This document shows, piece after piece, positions 41,861 to 49,055 of a DNA stretch of 64,000 bases; position 1 is the stretch's first letter, and each line of letters begins with the position of its first letter. Where the stretch lies: contig CAJUTL010000006.1 in the NCBI GenBank assembly GCA_910589395.1, positions 1-64,000 of the forward strand. Direction: 5' to 3'. This stretch comes from an uncultured Oscillospiraceae bacterium. GTDB taxonomy: Bacteria > Bacillota_A > Clostridia > Oscillospirales > Acutalibacteraceae. Position numbers and translations under genes: made by a program. The notes beneath the pieces were generated by a model. It did no database searches. It had not been told where the DNA came from and saw only the letters and a list, made by a program, of their open reading frames with translations.

Positions 41861-42834
41861 AGCGGATTTTGCTGATCGCCACCGGCGGCACCATCGCCTC
41901 CCGCAATACGGAAAGCGGCCTGGCGCCCGGCCTTTCTCCGGAAGAGCTGCTGCGCCATGTGCCGGACGCCGCCTCCTTCTGCCGGGTGGAAACCACGCAG
42001 CCCTTGAATCTGGACAGCACCAACATCGCCCCGGAGCACTGGCTGCTGCTGACAGGGATCATTGAGAAAAATTATGCGGGATACGACGGCTTTGTGATCT
42101 GCCACGGCACAGATACCCTGGCCTATACCGCTGCGGCCCTTTCCTATTTGATCCGCCATACCAGAAAGCCCATTGTGCTCACCGGAGCCCAGAAGCCCAT
42201 TGACCGGGAGGATACTGATGCCCGGCAGAATCTTTTAGACAGCCTGCGGGTGGCCTGTGACCGGGACAGCGGCGTGTGCATCGTGTTTGGCGGCCATGTG
42301 ATCGCCGGAACCAGAGCAAGAAAGACCCGCACCAAAAGCTACAACGCCTTTTCCAGCATCAATTTTCCTGATCTGGCAGAGGTCCGGGATCAGCGGGTGG
42401 TCAGGTTCATTCCCTGTGAGGAAGAGGGAAAGCCGGTGTTTACCCACAGCCTCAATACCAATGTGGTGCTCTTAAAGCTGATTCCCGGCCTGCCTTCAGG
42501 CGTTCTTTCCGCCGCGGGAAAACTCTGTGACGGGCTGATCATTGAAAGCTACGGCGTTGGCGGAATTCCAGATTGCTATCTCGCGGAGCTGGATTCTCTG
42601 GTGCAAACCGGAAAAACCGTGGTCATGGCCACCCAGGTGCCCCAGGAGGGCAGCGACCTTTCCGTGTACCAGGTAGGCCACCGCTTAAAAGAGCGCTACC
42701 GCCTGCTGGAAACCTACGATATGACTCTGGAATCCACCGTCACAAAGCTGATGTGGGTTTTGGGACAGACCGGGGAGCCTCGGGAAATTCAGCGTCTGTT
42801 TTATACGCCTGTCAATTACGATCTGCTGTTTTAG
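41857..42834 (+). CDS. ansA: L-asparaginase, type I (cytoplasmic)
   Basis: A 325-residue asparaginase. The first catalytic motif IATGGTIAS has Thr12 as nucleophile; the second is ICHGTDTLAYTAAALSYL with the Thr-Asp pair, and TGAQKPI supplies the Lys. Absence of a signal peptide and the sequence type favour the AnsA/type I group, which hydrolyses asparagine to aspartate and ammonia. It begins inside the last codons of the GH20 hexosaminidase, suggesting joint use, possibly of GlcNAc-Asn linkage remnants of N-glycans; that last point is speculation. Confidence 0.9.
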   Translation: MKRILLIATGGTIASRNTESGLAPGLSPEELLRHVPDAASFCRVETTQPLNLDSTNIAPEHWLLLTGIIEKNYAGYDGFVICHGTDTLAYTAAALSYLIRHTRKPIVLTGAQKPIDREDTDARQNLLDSLRVACDRDSGVCIVFGGHVIAGTRARKTRTKSYNAFSSINFPDLAEVRDQRVVRFIPCEEEGKPVFTHSLNTNVVLLKLIPGLPSGVLSAAGKLCDGLIIESYGVGGIPDCYLAELDSLVQTGKTVVMATQVPQEGSDLSVYQVGHRLKERYRLLETYDMTLESTVTKLMWVLGQTGEPREIQRLFYTPVNYDLLF

Positions 42835-42886
42835 TTGTTAGCTGTTAGTAGTTAGTCGTTAGAAAAGACCAAGCCTCCACCTTTTT

Positions 42887-43003
42887 GTCATTCTGAGAAA
42901 TGAAGTGACGAAGAATCTTGCCCTTAATTCCAGGGGAAAGGGGCAAAAGACGAGATTCTTCACCGAGAAAGCAAGGTTTCCTTTCTTTCTGTTCAGTAAT
43001 GAC
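42887..43003. repeat. Family A palindromic repeat, long copy 4
   Basis: 117 bp. It contains an added segment ACCGAGAAAGCAAGG plus a pyrimidine-rich stretch before the right end CAGTAATGAC. The same insertion type is found in copies 5 and 11. Confidence 0.75.
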
Positions 43004-43056
43004 AGACGGAAAGTGAGCGGATAACCGCTAAATGATAGTTTAGCAGTTACTCTTGG

Positions 43057-43198
43057 CTCCCCTTATTTATAAGGGGAGCTGTCAGCCGAAGGCTGACTGA
43101 GGGGATCGGAAGCCAGCGATTTGATGCCGCTTTCCGCGCAAGCCCGATCCCTTCCGTCATGCTTACGCATGCCACCTCCCCTTGCTTGCAAGGGGAGG
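43057..43198. repeat. Family B palindromic block, copy 5
   Basis: Arms CTCCCCTTATTTATAAGGGGAG and CCTCCCCTTGCTTGCAAGG. Tip hairpins GTCAGCCGAAGGCTGAC and CATGCTTACGCATG. Confidence 0.7.
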
Positions 43199-43240
43199 CA
43201 AAGGGCTGCTAAATTCCAATTTAGCAGATAGCCCCTATCT

Positions 43241-43359
43241 GTCATTCTGAGGAATGAAATGACGAAGAATCTCGCCCTTAAAGCCTTTCAAAAAGAGCCG
43301 AAGAACGAGATCTTTCACCGAGAAAGCAAGGCTCTCCTTGATTTTTGCTCAGTAATGAC
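43241..43359. repeat. Family A palindromic repeat, long copy 5
   Basis: 119 bp, same long subtype as 42887-43003 (CACCGAGAAAGCAAGG segment). Confidence 0.75.
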
Positions 43360-43415
43360 AGAAGGAAAGCAGGTGGGTAACCGCTAAATTATAGTTTAGC
43401 AGCTAGTTCTCTCTT

Positions 43416-43507
43416 GTCATTCTGAGGAGCATAGCGACGAAGAATCTCGTCCTTACTTCCTGAGTAAAAGGGCAAAGGACGAGATCCTTCGCTTCGCTCA
43501 GGATGAC
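43416..43507. repeat. Family A palindromic repeat, copy 6
   Basis: 92 bp. It is the reverse complement of copy 3 at 31763-31854, including the central AAGGGCAAAGG, with about two mismatches. Confidence 0.8.
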
Positions 43508-43633
43508 AGAGGGAAGCGAGCGAGTAACCTCTAAATTCCAATTTATCTGCTTACTTTTGGTCGGGGCGAAAACTTCCCTCCCGCACCAAGCAGCTTCACG
43601 AGTGCCATCGGTGCAACCGCCTTCAAAAAAGTA

Positions 43634-43711
43634 TTGACAAAAGGAAAAACCAGGCATATAATGTTCGTGACCTAACAGTACGGTTATGAACAGTACGTGA
43701 ACAAACAGTAC
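43634..43711 (+). promoter_or_regulatory. Consensus promoter with three phased operator repeats for the MarR operon
   Basis: TTGACA (43634-43639), 17-base spacer, TATAAT (43657-43662). Downstream, AACAGTAC occurs at 43674-43681, 43689-43696 and 43704-43711, exactly 15 bases apart, covering the start of the transcript. This is the likely binding site of the MarR repressor. Confidence 0.75.
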
Positions 43712-43747
43712 AAAGGCGAACATTTTGAGGGAAAGGAGAAATAAGGC

Positions 43748-44245
43748 ATGAGCCAAACGGAAGAGATCGGTTTTCAGATCCGCACTTTGTCAAAGCTGAT
43801 CAAGCGGCAGACGGACCGGTTGGCGTTCCAGGGGGCGGAAAGCCCGGAAAACGGAGAAAAGCCGGGAAGCGGCTTTCACGGCTGGATCATCGGCTATTTG
43901 TACCACCATCGGGAGCAGGATATTTTTCAAAGGGATCTGCAAGAGGCGTTTTCCATTCGCCGTTCCACGGTAACGGGGCTGCTGCAGCTGATGGAGAAGA
44001 AGGGGCTGGTGACCCGCAGCTCGGTGGAAAGCGATGCCCGGCTGAAAAAAATTACCCTGACTCCCAAAGCCGTTGCCCTGCACGAAAGCATTATGAACGG
44101 AATTCAGAAAACGGAAGAAAGCATTTCCAGGGGTCTTTCTGAAGAAGAGAAACGAACCTTTCTGGAGATCTGTGGGAAGATTAGGGCTAATTTAGAATCT
44201 GAGCTTCCGGAAAAGCTGGGAAAAGGAGGATCCTGCGATGATTAA
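43748..44245 (+). CDS. MarR family repressor
   Basis: A 165-residue winged-helix regulator. FQRDLQEAFSIRRSTVTGLLQLMEKKGLVTRSSVESDARLKKITLTPKA (about 60-115) is the MarR helix-turn-helix and wing. It probably represses its own operon through the three phased repeats at 43674-43711 and is relieved by the exporter substrate. It overlaps the first ABC exporter gene by eight bases. AAAGGAG precedes the ATG. Confidence 0.88.
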   Translation: MSQTEEIGFQIRTLSKLIKRQTDRLAFQGAESPENGEKPGSGFHGWIIGYLYHHREQDIFQRDLQEAFSIRRSTVTGLLQLMEKKGLVTRSSVESDARLKKITLTPKAVALHESIMNGIQKTEESISRGLSEEEKRTFLEICGKIRANLESELPEKLGKGGSCDD

Positions 44246-45959
44246 AAAACTGGCCGGAGCGATCCGGCAATACAAGAAAGATGCCATTCTATCACCGCTT
44301 TTTGTCACACTGGAGGTGGTGATGGAGGTGGTGATCCCGCTGCTGATGGCGAATTTGATCGATCTGGGCATCGAGGCGGGGGACATGGGCTATATCGTAA
44401 AAATGGGCGCGGCCCTGGCCCTTTGCGCCGTGATCTCCCTTGCCTTCGGCGTGCTTTCCGGGCGGAGCGCGGCAAAGGCCTCCGCCGGGTATGCCTCTAA
44501 TCTGCGGAAGGATATGTACTATAATGTACAGCGCTTTTCCTTTTCCAATATCGATAAATTTTCCACCGGCAGCATCGTTACCCGCCTGACAACAGACGTG
44601 ACCAATGTGCAGAACGCCTTTCAAATGGTGATCCGCATTGCGGTACGGGCCCCTATGATGCTGGTGTTCGCCCTGGTGATGGCGTTCAGCCTGAACCCCA
44701 CTCTTTCCTGGATCTTCCTTGCCGCGATTCCCATTCTGGGCGGCGGTATGCTGCTGTTTTCCAGCAAGGCCTATCCGGTATTTGAAAGAATGTTCAAGCG
44801 CTATGATAAGCTCAATACCGTGGTGCAGGAAAATCTGCGGGGCATTCGGGTGGTGAAGGCCTTTGTCCGGGAGGAGCACGAGAAGGAAAAGTTCTGTACC
44901 GCTTCTGAGGATATCCGGAAGGATTCCACCCTGGCGGAAAAGATTCTGGCCTTTACCTCTCCTTTGATGCAGTTCTGTATGTACGGCTGTATTCTGCTGA
45001 TCTCCTGGTTCGGCGCGAAGCTGATCGTGGGGAACAGCATGACCACCGGCCAACTGATGAGCATGATCTCCTACGCCTCTCAGATCCTGATGAGCCTGAT
45101 GATGCTTTCCATGATCTTTGTGATGACCATCATGTCTCAGGCTTCCGCCAGGCGTATTGTGGAAATTCTGGACGAACAGCCCGATATCACCGACGGGAAA
45201 AAGAACCTGACCGAGGTGAAGGACGGCTCCGTGGTGTTTGAAAACGTGGGCTTCCGCTATAAGAAAAGCGGGGAGCTTTGCCTTTCCGATATCAATTTGA
45301 ACATACCCTCCGGGCAGACGGTGGGTATTTTGGGCGGCACCGGCTCCGGTAAAAGCAGCCTGGTGCAGCTGATCCCCCGTTTGTACGATGCTGCCGAGGG
45401 CCATGTGCTGGTAGGCGGCGAGGACGTGCGGGATTATAACCTGGAAGCCCTGCGGGAAGAGGTGGCCATGGTGCTGCAAAAGAACGAGCTGTTCTCCGGC
45501 ACCATCAAGGAAAACCTGCGCTGGGGCAACGAAAACGCCACTGACGAGGAGCTGGAGCATGTCTGTAAGCTCAGCCAGGCCGATTCCTTTATCCAGGAAT
45601 TCCCGGAGGGGTACGATACCCATATCGAGCAGGGCGGCGCCAATGTTTCCGGCGGCCAGAAGCAGCGGCTCTGTATTGCCAGGGCGCTGCTGAAAAAGCC
45701 CAAGGTGTTGATTCTGGACGATTCCACCAGCGCGGTGGATACCCACACCGACGCTTTGATCCGCCAGGCCTTCCGGGAGGAGATCCCCGGCACCACAAAG
45801 ATCATTATCGCCCAGCGGGTCTCCTCCGTGCAGGATGCGGATCAGATCATCGTGCTGGACGGTGGAAAGATCATGGATATCGGCACCCATGAGGAGCTGA
45901 TGGAGAAGAGCCCGATCTATCGGGAAGTATATGAATCTCAGCAGAAAGGGGAGGAATAA
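44238..45959 (+). CDS. Heterodimeric ABC exporter, subunit with degenerate ATP site
   Basis: A 573-residue half-transporter: six membrane helices (to about 320) and an ATPase domain with Walker A GGTGSGKSS and signature NVSGGQKQR. The residue after Walker B Asp is Asp rather than Glu (LILDDSTSAVD) and the H-loop His is Gln (IIAQRVSSVQ). These are the substitutions of the non-hydrolysing site partner in TM287/288-like heterodimers. The canonical partner follows two bases downstream. The substrate is probably a drug or toxic compound, judging from the MarR regulator. Confidence 0.88.
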   Translation: MIKKLAGAIRQYKKDAILSPLFVTLEVVMEVVIPLLMANLIDLGIEAGDMGYIVKMGAALALCAVISLAFGVLSGRSAAKASAGYASNLRKDMYYNVQRFSFSNIDKFSTGSIVTRLTTDVTNVQNAFQMVIRIAVRAPMMLVFALVMAFSLNPTLSWIFLAAIPILGGGMLLFSSKAYPVFERMFKRYDKLNTVVQENLRGIRVVKAFVREEHEKEKFCTASEDIRKDSTLAEKILAFTSPLMQFCMYGCILLISWFGAKLIVGNSMTTGQLMSMISYASQILMSLMMLSMIFVMTIMSQASARRIVEILDEQPDITDGKKNLTEVKDGSVVFENVGFRYKKSGELCLSDINLNIPSGQTVGILGGTGSGKSSLVQLIPRLYDAAEGHVLVGGEDVRDYNLEALREEVAMVLQKNELFSGTIKENLRWGNENATDEELEHVCKLSQADSFIQEFPEGYDTHIEQGGANVSGGQKQRLCIARALLKKPKVLILDDSTSAVDTHTDALIRQAFREEIPGTTKIIIAQRVSSVQDADQIIVLDGGKIMDIGTHEELMEKSPIYREVYESQQKGEE

Positions 45960-45961
45960 GT

Positions 45962-47869
45962 ATGCCAGGACCCAGACACCCCGGGGGAGCGGCCTTTGCC
46001 AAGGGAAAAAGGGCCAAGAACCCCACGAAGACCATTGGACGAATTTTAGGATATATCAGGGGCATGAACCGCCTTCGGTTTCTTATCGTGCTGGTTTGCA
46101 TTCTGATCAGCTCTATCGTAAGCGTGATAGGCTCCATGTTTCTGCAAACGCTTATCGATGATTACATCACGCCGCTGCTGGGCATGGAAAACCCGGTGTT
46201 TACCGGGCTTTTCAAGGCTATCGGCATTATGGGTCTGATCTATCTTTCCGGTATTCTTTCGGCGTTTTTGCAAAGCTGGCTGATGGCCACTGTTTCTCAG
46301 GGCGTACTGAAGGACATTCGGGACGATATGTTCTCCCATATGCAGGCCCTGCCCATTCGGTATTTTGACACGCATACCCACGGCGACACCATGAGCTGCT
46401 ACACCAACGATACCGATACCATGCGGCAGCTGATCTCTCAAAGCATTCCCCAGCTTTTTTCCTCGCTGATCACCATTATTTCCGTGTTCGTGGCGATGGT
46501 CACCACCAGTATCGCGCTGACAGCATTGGTGCTGGCTTTTGTAGCGGTGATGCTGGTTCTGACCAGGATCATCGGCAGCCGCAGCGGAAAATATTTTGTG
46601 CGGCAGCAGAAGTCTTTGGGTGTGGTAAACGGCTACATTGAAGAGATGGTATCGGGGCAGAAGGTGGTAAAGGTGTTCTGCCACGAGGAAAAGGCCAAGG
46701 AAGAATTTGATAAGCTCAATACCACCCTGCGGGACGAGGCCACCGCCGCCAATATCTATTCCAATATCATGGGGCCCGTGATGGGCAACCTGGGCCATTT
46801 GCAGTATGTGCTTATCGCCGTGGCAGGCGGCGCCCTGGCCCTTTCCGGCATTGGCGGCCTGACACTGGGCGGCATCGCGGCATTTTTACAGCTGAGCCGC
46901 AGCTTCACCATGCCAATCAGCCAGGTTTCCCAGCAGTTTAACATGATCGTGATGGCCTTAGCCGGCGCGGAAAGAGTGTTTGCCCTCATGGACGAGGAAC
47001 CGGAGCAGGACGAGGGCTATGTGACTCTGGTAAACGCCAGGGAGGAAAACGGGGAACTGGTGGAAAGCGAAAAGCGCACCGGCCTGTGGGCCTGGAAGCA
47101 CCCCCATGGCGATGGCACCGTTACCTATACCCGACTTACCGGCAGAGTGGAGCTTCATGGTGTGGACTTCGGGTACGATCCGGAAAAGCTGGTGCTGCAC
47201 GATATCTCCATCGATGCCGAGCCCGGTAAGAAGATCGCCTTTGTGGGCGCTACCGGCGCGGGAAAAACCACCATCACAAACCTCATCAACCGGTTTTACG
47301 ATATCGCCGACGGCAAGATCCGGTACGATGGCATCAATATCAACAAGATCAAAAAGCCGGATCTGCGCCGGTCTCTCGGCATTGTATTGCAGGACGTGAA
47401 TCTGTTTACCGGCACGGTGCGGGAGAATATCCGCTATGGCAAACTGGATGCTACAGAGGAAGAAGTAATAGCGGCGGCAAAGCTTGCCAATGCCGACAGC
47501 TTTATCCGGCGTCTGCCCGAGGGTTATGATACGGTGCTTACAGGAGACGGCAGTGGACTTTCCCAGGGCCAGCGGCAACTTTTGAGCATTGCCAGAGCTG
47601 CGGTGGCCGACCCGCCGGTCATGATTTTGGACGAAGCCACCTCCTCCATTGATACCCGCACGGAGCGGTTGGTACAGCAGGGTATGGACGGCCTGATGCA
47701 GGGTCGCACGGTATTTGTGATCGCCCATCGGCTTTCCACCGTGCAGAATTCCGACAGCATTCTGGTGCTGGAGCTGGGCCGCATTATCGAGCGCGGCAAC
47801 CACAGCGAGCTGATCGCCCAGAAGGGAAAATACTATCAGCTTTACACCGGCGCTTTCGAGCTGGAATAG
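45962..47869 (+). CDS. Heterodimeric ABC exporter, catalytically canonical subunit
   Basis: A 635-residue partner half-transporter. The N-terminal extension is basic and Gly/Pro-rich (MPGPRHPGGAAFAKGKRAKNPTKT), followed by six membrane helices and an ATPase domain with GATGAGKTT, GLSQGQRQ, full catalytic Glu in MILDEATSSID and H-loop His in VIAHRLSTVQ. An insertion of about 40 residues (EENGELVESEKRTGLWAWKH region) lies between the membrane and ATPase domains, as in TM288-like proteins. Together with the preceding protein it forms the exporter. GAAAGGGGAGG precedes the ATG. Confidence 0.9.
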   Translation: MPGPRHPGGAAFAKGKRAKNPTKTIGRILGYIRGMNRLRFLIVLVCILISSIVSVIGSMFLQTLIDDYITPLLGMENPVFTGLFKAIGIMGLIYLSGILSAFLQSWLMATVSQGVLKDIRDDMFSHMQALPIRYFDTHTHGDTMSCYTNDTDTMRQLISQSIPQLFSSLITIISVFVAMVTTSIALTALVLAFVAVMLVLTRIIGSRSGKYFVRQQKSLGVVNGYIEEMVSGQKVVKVFCHEEKAKEEFDKLNTTLRDEATAANIYSNIMGPVMGNLGHLQYVLIAVAGGALALSGIGGLTLGGIAAFLQLSRSFTMPISQVSQQFNMIVMALAGAERVFALMDEEPEQDEGYVTLVNAREENGELVESEKRTGLWAWKHPHGDGTVTYTRLTGRVELHGVDFGYDPEKLVLHDISIDAEPGKKIAFVGATGAGKTTITNLINRFYDIADGKIRYDGININKIKKPDLRRSLGIVLQDVNLFTGTVRENIRYGKLDATEEEVIAAAKLANADSFIRRLPEGYDTVLTGDGSGLSQGQRQLLSIARAAVADPPVMILDEATSSIDTRTERLVQQGMDGLMQGRTVFVIAHRLSTVQNSDSILVLELGRIIERGNHSELIAQKGKYYQLYTGAFELE

Positions 47870-47967
47870 GTGAAACAACAATGGGAAGCAGGGAAGGATC
47901 CCTGCTGATGTAAAGCAAAGAAGGAAACTCTTGGAAAGTTATATAGGTTTCTCAAGCAGTTCCCCTT

Positions 47968-48060
47968 ATCATCCTGAGGAGTATAGTGACGAAGGATCTC
48001 GTCCTTAATTTTCCGAATAAAAGGCTAAAGGACGAGATCCTTCACTTCGTTCAGGATGAC
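47968..48060. repeat. Family A palindromic repeat, copy 7
   Basis: 93 bp with both end arms in the CATCCTGA/TCAGGATG form and centre TTCCGAATAAAAGGC. Confidence 0.8.
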
Positions 48061-48103
48061 AGAAAGTAGGGTCTTTTCCTTTTCTAACAACTAACCACTA
48101 AAA

Positions 48104-48133
48104 AACGAGATTCTTCCCTCCGCTCAGAATGAC
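48104..48133. repeat. Family A half copy, copy 8
   Basis: Only the right arm is present: ACGAGATTCTTCC...GCTCAGAATGAC. Confidence 0.6.
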
Positions 48134-48214
48134 AGGAGAGAAGTGAGCGAGTAACCGCTAAATTATAGGTTACATATTAGCCGTTAGTCGATAGAGAAAG
48201 GCGGCTCCCTCATT

Positions 48215-48307
48215 GTCATCCTGAGGAACAAAATGACGAAGGATCTCGCCCTTAATTTTCCGAATAAAAGGCTAAAGGACGAGATCCTTCACTTCGTTCA
48301 GGATGAC
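48215..48307. repeat. Family A palindromic repeat, copy 9
   Basis: 93 bp, nearly identical to copy 7 including 40 bases of right flank (GTAGGGTCTTTTCC...). Confidence 0.8.
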
Positions 48308-48401
48308 AGAAAGTAGGGTCTTTTCCTTTTCTAACAACTAACTACTCACAATTAACATGCCAAATTCCAATTTAGCGGACTAATGAATAGTAGTAACTCC
48401 T

Positions 48402-48810
48402 TGCCTTTCTCGCCTGTCGGCTCAGTCGGTTCGCACCAGCGTCCCATCGGCACACGTCCAGCAACGACCGAGTTGACAAACGAGAACGGGTCAGAGCGGT
48501 TGCTGTGCCCCAGTGGGGCACGTTCAGCAATGTCTGAAGCGACAGCTGAGTTCTCCACTGGAGACCTTCCCCCCACTGAGGCACATCAACCGGAGCGAAG
48601 CGTAGAAAGCAGTCACGGCAAAGCCGTGACTGAGGGGTTCTGACAGAAGAGTAGAAAATACTGGTTTTATGCGGATTTCCAGCGAGCTGGAACCTCTCCA
48701 CCACCTGACGGTGGTCCCAGAAGGCTGCAAAGCAACCTTCTTCCCCTATTCAGGGGTGAGCGCGTCCCGATGGCACACAGCAACCGAGCCGACAGGCGAG
48801 AAAGCCAAGG
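48402..48810. repeat. Family B palindromic block, copy 6
   Basis: The longest copy. Contains AGTCACGGCAAAGCCGTGACT where the otherwise matching block at 57904 has AGTCAGCCGATAGGCTGACT, plus CCACCTGACGGTGG and AAGGCTGCAAAGCAACCTT hairpins. Confidence 0.7.
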
Positions 48811-49002
48811 GCTAGCGTTAAACTGCAATTTGCCATCTTATCTTCCGGTCGAGTCAGAAACCAAACTTCTGTACCAAGCGGGGACACGAGTGGCCACGGC
48901 GCCTCGCCGTAAACTACAATTTGGCGTATTCTGTACTTTTCTCTTCATTGCTAATTTCCCATTGTCTCCCTTTTTAGCATAGCTATTTACAGCGAACCAC
49001 AG

Positions 49003-49051
49003 AAAAGCAAAACAGCCTTGGAGCAATAAGCTCCAAGGCTGTTTTGCTTTT
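49003..49051. terminator. Bidirectional terminator after asnB-like gene 1
   Basis: A perfect 22-bp stem, 49003-49024 with 49030-49051, loop AATAA, and A/T runs at both ends. It stops the minus-strand run ending at 49056. Confidence 0.92.
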
Positions 49052-49055
49052 TGCG

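Larger units (their letters stand above)
42835..43630. repeat. Repeat array 4 (three family A, one family B, border module)
   Basis: Order: TTAG-rich tag after the asparaginase stop, family A 42887-43003, spacer, family B 43057-43198, spacer CTAAATTCCAATTTAGCAG, family A 43241-43359, spacer, family A 43416-43507, spacer, inverted border module 43548-43612. No gene. The last two units are the inverse of array 2. Confidence 0.8.
47870..49000. repeat. Repeat array 5, the longest in the window
   Basis: No gene in 1.1 kb. Order: weak hairpin AGCAGGG/CCCTGCT (47887-47906), family A 47968-48060, half copy 48104-48133, spacer, family A 48215-48307, spacer, family B 48402-48810, inverted border module about 48845-48915. 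A 130-base unit is directly repeated (47968-48100 and 48215-48347). Confidence 0.75.

Noticed and set aside
42887..43507. Possible CRISPR array in the dense repeat region
   Set aside because: Repeat units are 92-119 bp palindromes with irregular spacing and no unique 30-40 base spacers; no cas genes are near.
48383..48643. Short open frames inside the repeat arrays (also at 8499, 31970, 35801, 57901 and 58031)
   Set aside because: Their products are translations of family A or B repeats (for example Pro/Thr-rich runs with RWGTATAPTEPTG-like patterns) and have no independent support.
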